This document shows positions 8,180-15,560 of a stretch of 21,540 nt of DNA, piece by piece. This DNA is from Prevotellaceae bacterium (GTDB lineage Bacteria > Bacteroidota > Bacteroidia > Bacteroidales > UBA932). How positions within the stretch are numbered: position 1 is the stretch's first letter; the number at the start of each line of letters is the position of its first letter. The notes under the pieces were generated by a model, which saw nothing but the letters and a program-made list of their open reading frames with translations, did not search any database and was not told the origin of the DNA. The position numbers and the translations under genes were made by a program. The stretch is taken from contig JAISDK010000194.1 in assembly GCA_031264875.1 (NCBI GenBank), positions 1-21,540 of the forward strand. Reading direction: 5' to 3'.

Positions 8180-8767
8180 ATGAACATAGAAAGATTAGGC
8201 ATAATCATAAGTATAGCTGCTGTATTGGTGAGCTGGATATGTTTTTGGATTTTGCGCCTCAAATCAGCAGGCGCTAAAGACGAGAAACTGGATGCGTTGA
8301 TAGCTGCATCCGAAAAGGTGGATGCTAAATTCGACAAGATGGATGCTAAATTCGACAAAGTGGATGCCAAGATTGACAGAGTACAGAAGGATTTGAAAGC
8401 AGACATCGACAAGGTGGACGCCAAGATTGACAGAGTACAGAAGGATTTAAAGGCAGACATCGACAAGGTGGATGCTAAAATTGACAGAGTACACACGGAT
8501 TTGAAAGCAGACATCGACAAGATGGATGCTAAAATCGACAAAGTGGATGCCAAGATTGACAGGGTACAGAAGGATTTGAAATCGGACATCGACAATGTGG
8601 ATACTAAAATCGACAAAGTGGACGCCAAGATTGATACTAAAATCGACAAAGTACAAACAAACTTGAAAAAAGAAATATCCTCTGTTAAAGAAGATCTTGA
8701 GGATAATTTTCAACTCAACAGGCGAGTTGACAAGTTGTACAGTTTTTTAGAAAACGAGAGACACTAA
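8180..8767 (+). CDS. Membrane-anchored coiled-coil repeat protein
   Basis: 195 residues: a hydrophobic N-terminal segment (about 6-27, GIIISIAAVLVSWICFWIL) then a highly charged alpha-helical rod. Residues 61-78, 79-96, 97-114 and 122-139 are copies of an 18-residue unit of the type VDAKIDRVQKDLKADIDK, encoded by 54-bp DNA repeats (8360-8413, 8414-8467, 8468-8521, 8543-8596). These are interspersed with 7-residue units (KIDKVDA-like, 21 bp). Each 18-residue unit equals a heptad plus a hendecad, giving an unbroken left-handed to straight coiled coil. The C-terminus (about 165-195) is non-repetitive. No enzyme motif is present. It resembles the low-complexity Bdr/DUF1640-like or XhlA-like proteins only in composition. 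It has its own promoter and stands alone before gyrB. Function not recognised. Confidence 0.8.
   Translation: MNIERLGIIISIAAVLVSWICFWILRLKSAGAKDEKLDALIAASEKVDAKFDKMDAKFDKVDAKIDRVQKDLKADIDKVDAKIDRVQKDLKADIDKVDAKIDRVHTDLKADIDKMDAKIDKVDAKIDRVQKDLKSDIDNVDTKIDKVDAKIDTKIDKVQTNLKKEISSVKEDLEDNFQLNRRVDKLYSFLENERH
8360..8596 (+). repeat. In-frame 54-bp tandem repeat inside the coiled-coil gene
   Basis: Three adjacent 54-bp units and a fourth after a 21-bp insert; units 1 and 2 differ at only three positions. All lengths are multiples of 3, so gain or loss of units would change rod length without breaking the frame. Confidence 0.88.
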
Positions 8768-8888
8768 ATGGAAAATATATAAGATACAAAAGAAAAAACA
8801 GTCAAAAATTACGTGATTCTAAAAAACAAAAATCCGCATTACAAACACGATGATCAAATCAAATTCGGGTTATGTAATAAATAATCGT

Positions 8889-8896
8889 TACCTTTG
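8889..8896 (+). promoter_or_regulatory. -7 element (TACCTTTG) of gyrB
   Basis: Perfect TAnnTTTG ending 30 bp before ATG 8927. Its last bases include a TTG that is in frame with gyrB, which argues that this TTG is promoter rather than start codon. No clear -33 TTTG is visible. Confidence 0.6.
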
Positions 8897-8926
8897 CGCC
8901 GTTTAATCAGAAAAGTTAAAACAGAC

Positions 8927-10909
8927 ATGGAAGAAATAAACAATACTAAAACAAACACTTATTCACCGGAAAGCATACAAGTGCTCGAAGGGCTTGAAGC
9001 CGTGCGTAAACGTCCCTCAATGTACATAGGCGACATAGGTTCCAGAGGATTGCATCACCTCGTATATGAAGTTATCGACAACTCCATCGACGAAGCGCTC
9101 GGCGGCTATGCAAACAGCATCGACACCGTTATCCACAGCGACAACTCAATAACTGTCACCGACAATGGGCGCGGAATCCCCACCGGCTGGCACGAAAAAG
9201 AAAACAAGTCCGCACTCGAAGTAGTGCTGACAATACTGCACGCAGGCGGAAAATTCGACAAGGGAAGCTATAAAGTCTCCGGAGGGCTGCACGGAGTCGG
9301 CGTATCATGCGTAAACGCACTGTCCGTCGATCTGGTTGCAACAGTAAGGAGAGACGGTAAAATATTCCGGCAAAAATACAGTCGGGGCATTCCACTCACC
9401 GCAGTGGAAATCATCGGCGAAACCGACGAAACAGGTACTTCAATATACTTCAAACCTGACGCCGGAATATTTACCACCATCACAGAATACAACTTCGAAA
9501 TACTCGCCGCGCGAATCCGCGAACTCTCATTCCTCAACAAAGGCATACACCTGTCCCTCACCGACGAACGAGAACAGATAACAGGCGAAACTGAAACTGG
9601 AGACGAAACACAGGAATACCGCTCCGAAAAGTTCTATTCCGAAACCGGACTGTACGAATTTGTCAACTACCTCGATTCCACAAGAGAAAAGCTAATCGAC
9701 AAAATCATTTACATCGAAACCGAAAAATCCGGCGTCCCCGTGGAAATCGCAATGCAGTACAACACCGGATTCAACGAAAACGTACACTCCTACGTCAATA
9801 ACATCAACACCATCGAAGGCGGCACACACCTCACAGGCTTCCGTCGCGGGCTCACCAGAACACTGAAAGCCTATGCCGACAAATCGGGAATGCTCACAAA
9901 ACTCAAATTCGACATCAACGGCGACGACTTCCGCGAAGGACTCACAGCCGTAGTATCGGTAAAAGTCGCCGAACCCCAGTTTGAAGGACAGACAAAAACA
10001 AAACTCGGCAACGGAGAAATATCCATCGCCGTCGATCAGGCCGTCAGCTCAGCCCTCGAAAACTATCTGGAAGAAAACCCGAAAGACGCGCGTCAAATAA
10101 TCGAAAAAGTAATACTTGCCGCCACCGCCCGCCATGCCGCCCGGAAAGCCCGCGACCTCGTACAGCGCAAAGGAGTACTCTCCGGAGCAGGCCTGCCCGG
10201 AAAACTTGCCGACTGCTCCGACCGGAATGCCGCCAACTGCGAAATATTCCTTGTTGAGGGAGACTCCGCAGGCGGAACAGCAAAACAGGGCAGAAACAGA
10301 GCCTTCCAGGCAATAATGCCACTGCGGGGCAAAATTCTCAACGTTGAAAAAGCAATGGAACACAAAGTCTTTGAAAACGAAGAGATAAAAAACATATACC
10401 AGGCGTTAGGAGTCACCATAGGCACCGAAGAAGATTCGAAAGCCCTGAACCTGGACAAACTCCGCTATCATAAAATAGTAATCATGACCGATGCCGACGT
10501 CGATGGAAGCCATATCGCAACTCTGATCATGACCTTCTTCTTCCGCCACATGCAGGAACTGATAAAAAGAGGACACCTCTACATCGCAACTCCGCCGCTG
10601 TACCGCGTGAAAAAAGGAAAGGACGAACGATACTGCTGGACGGAGGACGAACGCAAAGCCATAATGGCAGAAATCGGAAAAGGAAAAGATTCGGGAATAA
10701 CCGTACAAAGGTATAAAGGTCTGGGAGAAATGAATTTCAAACAGCTGTGGGATACAACCATGAACCCCGAATGTAGAATCCTCCGTCAGGTATCTATCGA
10801 AAACGCTTCGGAAGCCGACCGGATATTTTCCATGCTCATGGGCGACGACGTTCCGCCACGCAGAGAATTTATTGAAACACATGCAAAATACGCTAAAATC
10901 GACGCATAA
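8927..10909 (+). CDS. gyrB: DNA gyrase subunit B
   Basis: ATPase/TOPRIM subunit of gyrase, which introduces negative supercoils. 660 residues from ATG 8927. GHKL ATPase motifs: YEVIDNSIDEA (catalytic Glu48, Asn52), DNGRGIP (79-85), GGLHGVG (119-125). The transducer region follows. TOPRIM: EIFLVEGDSAGG with Glu444 and MTDADVDGSH with Asp522/Asp524/Asp526 for metal binding. The C-terminus RREFIETHAKYAKIDA is typical of GyrB in this phylum, and the compact length lacks the proteobacterial insertion. The sequence after LPGKLADCSDRN favours GyrB over ParE. It is the first gene of a probable operon with the M23 peptidase gene 25 bp downstream. Confidence 0.96.
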   Translation: MEEINNTKTNTYSPESIQVLEGLEAVRKRPSMYIGDIGSRGLHHLVYEVIDNSIDEALGGYANSIDTVIHSDNSITVTDNGRGIPTGWHEKENKSALEVVLTILHAGGKFDKGSYKVSGGLHGVGVSCVNALSVDLVATVRRDGKIFRQKYSRGIPLTAVEIIGETDETGTSIYFKPDAGIFTTITEYNFEILAARIRELSFLNKGIHLSLTDEREQITGETETGDETQEYRSEKFYSETGLYEFVNYLDSTREKLIDKIIYIETEKSGVPVEIAMQYNTGFNENVHSYVNNINTIEGGTHLTGFRRGLTRTLKAYADKSGMLTKLKFDINGDDFREGLTAVVSVKVAEPQFEGQTKTKLGNGEISIAVDQAVSSALENYLEENPKDARQIIEKVILAATARHAARKARDLVQRKGVLSGAGLPGKLADCSDRNAANCEIFLVEGDSAGGTAKQGRNRAFQAIMPLRGKILNVEKAMEHKVFENEEIKNIYQALGVTIGTEEDSKALNLDKLRYHKIVIMTDADVDGSHIATLIMTFFFRHMQELIKRGHLYIATPPLYRVKKGKDERYCWTEDERKAIMAEIGKGKDSGITVQRYKGLGEMNFKQLWDTTMNPECRILRQVSIENASEADRIFSMLMGDDVPPRREFIETHAKYAKIDA

Positions 10910-10934
10910 GCAGTTGATCATTAAAAACATTGGA

Positions 10935-11879
10935 ATGAAGAAAATTATTGCAACACTCCCTCTCATGCTATGTACAGTCGCAATGTATGCAGCATCCATA
11001 TTTACATTCGGAGACCGTGCCAAAAAACATGAGAAAAACAGCATCAGCTACACGGTTATGCTCCCAAAATTAAATGTCGAAATCAAAATCCCCACAGTGG
11101 AAATAGAGGAACTCCCGGCCATGGGAGAAAGATATACCGACCTCGATGAAGACTCGGGCGAAGGAGGAACCATTCCGGCCAGCGACCTGTACGCTATCTG
11201 GGACAACCTGAAAGTCAATCCGTACAAAATATCCTCCGACTCGGTGCTCATTAACGACAGCGTACATCTTGACCTCACAGGATTCCACTATCCGCTGGCA
11301 AAACACTACAAGGTGACGTCCGAGTTTGGCCCGCGACGCTACCGGTTCCACCACGGAATCGACCTGAAAGTCTATAAAGGCGATTCCATACTCAATGCCA
11401 TGGACGGAATGGTAAGGATAGCCAAGAGAGTCGGAGCATACGGCAACCTGGTAGTTATCCGCCACAGCAACGGCCTCGAAAGCTTCTATGGACATCTGAG
11501 CAAGATACTTGTCAAACAAGACCAGGCCGTGAAAGCCGGATGCCTCATCGGTCTCGGAGGCAGCACAGGCAGATCGACCGGCACTCACCTGCATTTCGAA
11601 TTAAGATATCTGGGACAGTGTGTCAACCCCCGCGATCTGGTGGACTTCGACAGCCTCTGCGTCAAAAGCGACACCGTGCTGCTGACACAAAACAATTTCG
11701 ACTATCGCAAATCGGCATCCTCATCAGCCATATCATCGGGAAGAATCTGGACAGTCAGAAAAGGAGACTGCCTCGGCCTGATTGCAAAACGTACAGGAAC
11801 TTCGGTGAGAAACTTGTGCTACCTGAACGGAATAACGGTGAAAACCATTATCAAACCCGGCAAAAAACTGGTGTATTGA
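10935..11879 (+). CDS. M23 (LytM) peptidoglycan endopeptidase with C-terminal LysM
   Basis: 314 residues starting at ATG 10935, where a signal peptide begins (MKKIIATLPLMLCTVAMYAA); in-frame codons further upstream overlap gyrB and are less likely. Residues about 118-235 are an M23 domain with an apparently intact zinc site: HHGID (His139, Asp143), GTHLHFE (His218, His220), plus His187 in YGHLS. Residues 271-314 form a LysM module (WTVRKGDCLGLIAKRTGTSV) that binds glycan. So an exported, active cell-wall hydrolase acting in the periplasm is predicted, cutting peptide cross-bridges. It lies 14 bp upstream of an ftsE-type ATPase; FtsEX is known to control EnvC-like LytM factors in other bacteria, so a functional link is attractive. 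EnvC itself is catalytically dead, whereas this protein is not. Confidence 0.9.
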   Translation: MKKIIATLPLMLCTVAMYAASIFTFGDRAKKHEKNSISYTVMLPKLNVEIKIPTVEIEELPAMGERYTDLDEDSGEGGTIPASDLYAIWDNLKVNPYKISSDSVLINDSVHLDLTGFHYPLAKHYKVTSEFGPRRYRFHHGIDLKVYKGDSILNAMDGMVRIAKRVGAYGNLVVIRHSNGLESFYGHLSKILVKQDQAVKAGCLIGLGGSTGRSTGTHLHFELRYLGQCVNPRDLVDFDSLCVKSDTVLLTQNNFDYRKSASSSAISSGRIWTVRKGDCLGLIAKRTGTSVRNLCYLNGITVKTIIKPGKKLVY

Positions 11880-11893
11880 GCAATGATTCTGGA

Positions 11894-12679
11894 ATGGGAA
11901 CAGCTGTCATAGATTTTAAGGAAGTGGACATCTGCCAGAAGGACTTGAAAGTGCTGTGCAACGTTAATTTCAGCATGAGTAAAGGCCAGTTTGTCTATCT
12001 CATCGGCAGAGTGGGAAGCGGTAAAAGCTCACTGATAAAGGCTATAACCGGTGAAATCCCCGTATATAAAGGCAATGCCACCGTTCTGGAATTCAACCTG
12101 AACGGGCTTAGAAACAAATATATCCCCAGTCTAAGACGAAAAATCGGCGTAGTGTTCCAGGACTTTCAACTGCTTACCGACAGGTCGGTGTACGACAATC
12201 TTGCTTTTGTACTTAAAGCAACCGGATGGACAAACAAAAGTGAAATACAGGCGCGTATCGAAGAAGTGCTTTCCATGGTCGGACTGTCCGATAAAAGCGA
12301 TTCCATGCCATACCGGCTGTCGGGAGGAGAACAGCAGCGTGTGGCAATTGCCCGCGCTATGCTGAACGACCCCGAAATAATACTTGCCGACGAGCCTACC
12401 GGAAACCTTGACCCCGATACAAGCGCAAACATCATGTCCATCATTCACAATCTGTCGAAAACATTCGGCATAACGGTACTCATGGCAACCCACAACTATA
12501 ATATACTCAAAAACTATCCTTCCGAAATCCTTAAATGCGAAGACGGCAGGCTGATGAAAACGGTGATGCCTTCCGAAGAAGATCTGAAAAACAAGCTGAT
12601 CAAGTTCGGCTTGTCCAGAGGATACGAATACGAACTGGTTTACCAGACTGTTATGAGAATGTACGATACCGGTTTTTGA
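11894..12679 (+). CDS. ftsE: FtsE-type cell division ABC transporter ATPase
   Basis: 261-residue ABC ATPase. Walker A GRVGSGKS (38-45), Q-loop Gln89 in VVFQDFQLL, signature LSGGEQQRVAIARA (142-155), Walker B IILADEPTG (162-170) and His200 switch (MATHN). The QDFQLL and DRSVYDNLAF segments are FtsE/LolD-class features. ATG 11894 gives the usual N-terminus (MGTAVIDFKEVD); the reading frame is open further upstream, but that part overlaps the M23 gene in another frame and has no homology. The C-terminal 35 residues (SEEDLKNKLIKFGLSRGYEY...) extend past the usual FtsE end. No FtsX permease is adjacent. The call as FtsE rather than another MacB/LolD-class ATPase rests on overall resemblance and the M23 neighbour. 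Confidence 0.85.
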   Translation: MGTAVIDFKEVDICQKDLKVLCNVNFSMSKGQFVYLIGRVGSGKSSLIKAITGEIPVYKGNATVLEFNLNGLRNKYIPSLRRKIGVVFQDFQLLTDRSVYDNLAFVLKATGWTNKSEIQARIEEVLSMVGLSDKSDSMPYRLSGGEQQRVAIARAMLNDPEIILADEPTGNLDPDTSANIMSIIHNLSKTFGITVLMATHNYNILKNYPSEILKCEDGRLMKTVMPSEEDLKNKLIKFGLSRGYEYELVYQTVMRMYDTGF

Positions 12680-12698
12680 GCTATAATACCGTAAAGAG

Positions 12699-13328
12699 AT
12701 GATAAACTTTTTTGTCCTGCTGTTTGCATTTTCGCTGATCTTCCTGTCAATCACCGAGCGGTTCAGGAGCTATGCCAATCTGATGTGCCTGCAGGGAATA
12801 CTGCTGTTTGCCATCTCCTTTTTCCTTCTGAAAGAAATCAACTGGCTGAATCTCCTGTTTATTACCGCCGAAACTTTAATATTCAAAGCCATCGCAATCC
12901 CGTTCCTGCTGTACAGAATCATCAACCGTACAGGAGTAAGCAAAGTCCACAAATCGGCGCTGCCCATATTCTACCAGCTGATACTTACCATAGTGGCCTT
13001 TTTTGTAAGTATCGGCATATCGTTCATGTTCAAAGACCCGGATATAACTCCCGCCTTTTTGATAATATCCATCAGCGCCATGCTTTGCGGACTGTTGCTT
13101 ATCATCTCTCATAAACGTATCTTTTCGCACATGGTTGGATTTCTCGTACTTGAGAATGCAGTGTTTTTGTTTTCTATAGCCGCTGGCACCGAAATGCCAA
13201 TACTGATAAACACGGGAATACTTATTGACCTTATAATTACTACTCTGATATTAAGTGTATTTCTCACCAAAGTAAACAAGCACAATCCCAATCTGGAATC
13301 GGACAGGCTAACCCAGCTGAAAGACTGA
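12699..13328 (+). CDS. HyfE-like membrane subunit of a group 4 hydrogenase-type complex
   Basis: 209 residues with about six to seven transmembrane segments and few loops. The pattern matches hydrogenase-4 component E, which is related to NuoK: a buried acid in FITAETLIFKAIAI (Glu58, with Lys63) and a second in GFLVLENAVFLFSIAAGTE (Glu152), both plausible proton-path residues. A short cytoplasmic tail follows. It begins 19 bp after ftsE, so it is likely cotranscribed with the gyrB-M23-ftsE group, an odd company for a respiratory subunit. It ends 29 bp from the convergent NuoB-like gene, the other peripheral part of such a complex. The usual neighbours HyfB, HyfF and HyfG are absent from the window. 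Confidence 0.82.
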   Translation: MINFFVLLFAFSLIFLSITERFRSYANLMCLQGILLFAISFFLLKEINWLNLLFITAETLIFKAIAIPFLLYRIINRTGVSKVHKSALPIFYQLILTIVAFFVSIGISFMFKDPDITPAFLIISISAMLCGLLLIISHKRIFSHMVGFLVLENAVFLFSIAAGTEMPILINTGILIDLIITTLILSVFLTKVNKHNPNLESDRLTQLKD

Positions 13329-13357
13329 CCGTCGAAAAGAACTTTTACCGTGCCGAT

Positions 13358-14131
13358 TCACCGCCTTTTTCCACTCATCACATTCATCATCCCGTTTATA
13401 AAAGTAAGAGGATGCATCGGGTTTCCCGGCACATACAAGTCGATTACATGACTGTCGATGAACGACCTTTTCACGGCAACATTTCCGGCAAACAGTCCTC
13501 CGCTTATAGCATCGACGCCTGCCAAAACTATTATCTTGGGAGAAGGAACGGCTTCGTAGCAGATTTTCAGCACCTCCTCCATATTTTGAGTCACAGGTCC
13601 GGTTATCACAATTCCGTCGCAATGTCGCGGGGAAGCATGAAACTCAATCCCAAACCGCCCCATATCGAAATTAACATTACCGGTAGCATTGAGCTCCATT
13701 TCGCAGGAATTGTCTCCCCCAGCCGATATTTGACGCAATTTTAACGCACGACCGAATATTTTCCCGATTTCCGCTCTCACAAGATTATGGCGAAACGGTA
13801 TGGGATTCTTATCTCCTGCCCTGACTATTAAATCGTCCCTGTTATTTGTGGCCATTTTGTAATCGCCGGTGAACTTTATCAAATCAGGTCTTTTAAATTG
13901 ACATTCCTTACAAAAAAGACACTTTCCAATATCCAGCGAAATCTCCGGACAGTGACTGACTGCGCCTGCAGGACAGACATTTTCCAGTTCCAGCGCGTCT
14001 TCTACTGTTATATTACCGGATATTTCGGGACGACCGCGAAAGGTGTCGTGCAACGTTACATTTTCAAGATTACGAATGTATTGCGAACCATGCGACTTCA
14101 ATATTTTCAGTTCTCTCGGAAGTATTATCAT
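13358..14131 (-). CDS. Ferredoxin plus NuoB/HyfI-like small subunit lacking most N2-cluster cysteines
   Basis: 257 residues. Residues about 35-90 hold a one-cluster ferredoxin with VCPAGAVS (Cys53) and KCLFCKEC (Cys71, 74, 77). Residues about 118-250 match the 20-kDa NuoB/HycG/HyfI small-subunit family: GGDNSCEMELNATG, SPRHCDGIVITGPVTQNM, SPKIIVLAGVDAISGGLF and DLYVPGNPMHP. In canonical members these motifs read GGCNGC, GxCA and PGCPP and supply four cysteine ligands to the proximal/N2 [4Fe-4S] cluster. Here only Cys143 remains; the other positions are Asp140, Asp207 and Asn237, confirmed by codons GAC, GAT and AAC. The fold signature is otherwise well kept, so this is not random decay. A -7 element (TACCTTTG) lies 14 bp upstream of ATG, so the leader is nearly absent. 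Partner is probably the HyfC/HyfE-like pair nearby (inference). Confidence 0.82.
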   Translation of the reverse strand: MIILPRELKILKSHGSQYIRNLENVTLHDTFRGRPEISGNITVEDALELENVCPAGAVSHCPEISLDIGKCLFCKECQFKRPDLIKFTGDYKMATNNRDDLIVRAGDKNPIPFRHNLVRAEIGKIFGRALKLRQISAGGDNSCEMELNATGNVNFDMGRFGIEFHASPRHCDGIVITGPVTQNMEEVLKICYEAVPSPKIIVLAGVDAISGGLFAGNVAVKRSFIDSHVIDLYVPGNPMHPLTFINGMMNVMSGKRR

Positions 14132-14145
14132 CTGTTTTTAGGAGG

Positions 14146-14153
14146 CAAAGGTA
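14146..14153 (-). promoter_or_regulatory. -7 element of the NuoB-like gene
   Basis: On the minus strand reads TACCTTTG, ending 14 bp before ATG 14131. The nearest minus-strand TTTG (14167-14170) is only 13 bp away, closer than expected for a -33 box. It is divergent from the tRNA-Cys promoter. Confidence 0.55.
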
Positions 14154-14183
14154 GAAATAATCCGAACAAACTTACTTTGCCGT

Positions 14184-14213
14184 TTTGCATATAAAGTAAA
14201 AGTATTATCTTTG
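14184..14213 (+). promoter_or_regulatory. Promoter of tRNA-Cys
   Basis: TTTG (14184-14187) and TATCTTTG (14206-14213) are 18 bp apart, the same arrangement as at serS, with the tRNA 5' end 10 bp beyond. Confidence 0.65.
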
Positions 14214-14223
14214 CGCCCGATTT

Positions 14224-14294
14224 GGTACCATGGCCGAGAGGTTAGGCAGCGGTCTGCAAAACCGCGTACAGCAGTTCGAATCTGCTTGGTACCT
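14224..14294 (+). tRNA. tRNA-Cys (anticodon GCA)
   Basis: A 71-nt cloverleaf: acceptor arms GGTACCA (14224-14230) and TGGTACC (14287-14293), a D-arm GCC/GGC, an anticodon arm GCGGT/ACCGC around the loop CTGCAAA, and a T-arm AGCAG/CTGCT with loop TTCGAAT. Discriminator U at 14294 agrees with the known Cys identity element. CCA is not encoded. Confidence 0.96.
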
Positions 14295-14406
14295 CTTCCT
14301 TATTTTAAAAATCGAGCGCCACATCTCCATTGTTATACGACTGGTAGCCGGTATTGCCATGATGGGATTTTAGCTTATTCCTGTTAGCAATTCCCGATTA
14401 AATCTG

Positions 14407-14414
14407 TATCTTTG
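14407..14414 (+). promoter_or_regulatory. -7 element (TATCTTTG) before the DUF3791 gene
   Basis: Perfect TAnnTTTG 26 bp before ATG 14441, indicating transcription separate from the tRNA. The -33 region is poor (TGTT at about 14382). Confidence 0.5.
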
Positions 14415-14440
14415 GCCTGCGGTTTTAAAGCGCAAAGATT

Positions 14441-14677
14441 ATGAATACAGCAACATTGGATAAACAAACAAGTGATAAAATCAGCTATATCAGCTTCATC
14501 ATCCCTGAATTTGCTTTGGCTTACAAGATGAACGTACAGGAAGCCTATCAGTACATGAAGCAATACGGTGGCATGGATTACCTGAACCGCCACTGGTGGG
14601 CTTTGCATACCGACACGCCTTATTGGGCAGTACGCTCAATATTCAATATCTGTCACAGCAACGGAGGACGAAGATAA
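14441..14677 (+). CDS. DUF3791 family small protein
   Basis: 78 residues, small and helical: DKISYISFIIPEFALAY, then KMNVQEAYQYMKQYGGMDYL and HWWALHTDTPYWAVRSI. The pattern (a helix, then an AYxYLxxxGGxxYL-like motif, then Y-x-x-LHT) is how I recognise DUF3791, which commonly sits immediately before DUF3990 genes. Its stop TAA overlaps the next ATG (TAATG), implying translational coupling, as in toxin-antitoxin pairs. By position and size it would be the antitoxin or an accessory adaptor, but no DNA-binding motif is visible. A proven role is lacking. Confidence 0.8.
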   Translation: MNTATLDKQTSDKISYISFIIPEFALAYKMNVQEAYQYMKQYGGMDYLNRHWWALHTDTPYWAVRSIFNICHSNGGRR

Positions 14678-15357
14678 TGAAAGTCTATCATGGGAACTAT
14701 ATGGAAATAAGAATGATAGATTTGTCGTTAGGACGTCCGAACAGAGATTTTGGAATCGGCTTCTACGTGACAAAACTCCAGGAGCAGGCTCAGGCATGGG
14801 CAGACCGCAAAGGTGAAGACAAGCATACAAAGGGCATTGTTACCGAATTTATTTTTGACGAATACGTTTGGGAAGATACCGAGCTGAAGTTGCTCCGTTT
14901 TGAGAACTATACGGAAAGCTGGCTTAATTTTGTTGTTAAAAATCGGCTCAATCGCTCGCGAAAGCAGGCTCATGATTTTGATATTGTGGAAGGTCCCGTT
15001 GCCGACGACGCAGTAACCGTACGTGTCAATGACTATATTAGAGGTGACATTTCCAAACAGGATTTTCTGGAAGAATTAAAATTTCGCAAGCCAACGCATC
15101 AAATCTGCTTTTCTACAACCGCTTCATTGCAGGCGCTCGAATATACCGACAGCCGACCGGAATGGAATATCGAACGTATGGGTAATGAGATAATCCGGCA
15201 GATTATGAGGGATAAAAACAGGGACGAAATTGAAGCAATCGACATTTTCTTTACATCAAAAACTTTTACCGCTCTTGCCGACAAATTCACCGGCCTCTAC
15301 CTCAAATCGTGGCAGGATATCTACGAAATGTTGAAAAGAGAATTGCTGCATATATAA
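14677..15357 (+). CDS. DUF3990 family protein, probable ADP-ribosyltransferase-fold toxin
   Basis: 226 residues from ATG 14677; this start overlaps the DUF3791 stop by one base and begins at VYHG, where the family homology starts. Features: YHG (4-6), DFGIGFYVTKLQEQAQAWA (24-42), EGPVADDAVT (105-114) and HQICFSTTASLQAL (141-154). The YHG ... GxGFYxTxxxxQAxxWA layout is like ADP-ribosyltransferase-fold domains of the H-Y-E type (His5, Tyr30), from which I infer NAD-dependent modification of a cellular target. The pair lies just after a tRNA-Cys, a common place for mobile accessory genes, yet I found no integrase or repeated tRNA end. No signal peptide, so action is intracellular. Confidence 0.78.
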   Translation: MKVYHGNYMEIRMIDLSLGRPNRDFGIGFYVTKLQEQAQAWADRKGEDKHTKGIVTEFIFDEYVWEDTELKLLRFENYTESWLNFVVKNRLNRSRKQAHDFDIVEGPVADDAVTVRVNDYIRGDISKQDFLEELKFRKPTHQICFSTTASLQALEYTDSRPEWNIERMGNEIIRQIMRDKNRDEIEAIDIFFTSKTFTALADKFTGLYLKSWQDIYEMLKRELLHI

Positions 15358-15482
15358 TGTATGAATGTTTTTTGGAATCTCCCGGACGAGGAGACGGGAA
15401 TCGTCAAGGCGTGTGGAAGAGGTCTCCTCAAGGTCGCGTTACGGAAATCTTTATACACTGTTTTTTATGACAGGACGATTAT

Positions 15483-15524
15483 AAAAAAGCACACAATAAT
15501 GTCGAATCAACATTGCTCGTGTGC
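15483..15524 (-). terminator. Intrinsic terminator of the minus-strand secreted-protein gene
   Basis: On the minus strand a stem GCACAC/GTGTGC (15519-15524 with 15489-15494), extended by AATGT/ACATT around a small internal loop, is followed by TTTTTT (15483-15488). It lies about 37 bp after the stop at 15561. The rest of the 203-bp gap (15358-15560) contains only a loose 8-bp inverted repeat gaggagac (15388-15395) / gtctcctc (15422-15429). Confidence 0.75.
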
Positions 15525-15560
15525 GATTTGAAATTGCCTTAATCGATTAACTGTCAATCA

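Noticed and set aside
7896..8183. 95-codon plus-strand frame after the symporter
   Set aside because: It runs through interspersed repeat copy B and the promoter of the next gene, without any recognisable domain.
8319..8640. CRISPR-like array
   Set aside because: The repeats are contiguous, in frame and encode a coiled coil; there are no unique spacers of constant length.
8894..8926. TTG start for gyrB with 11 extra residues
   Set aside because: The TTG overlaps TACCTTTG, so it would precede the transcription start; ATG 8927 fits GyrB.
11540..11893. N-terminal extension of the ftsE frame
   Set aside because: It overlaps the M23 gene in another frame, is Arg-rich shadow sequence and has no homology.
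14224..15560. Integrated element with att sites at tRNA-Cys
   Set aside because: No second copy of the tRNA 3' end and no integrase are seen downstream; only the position is suggestive.
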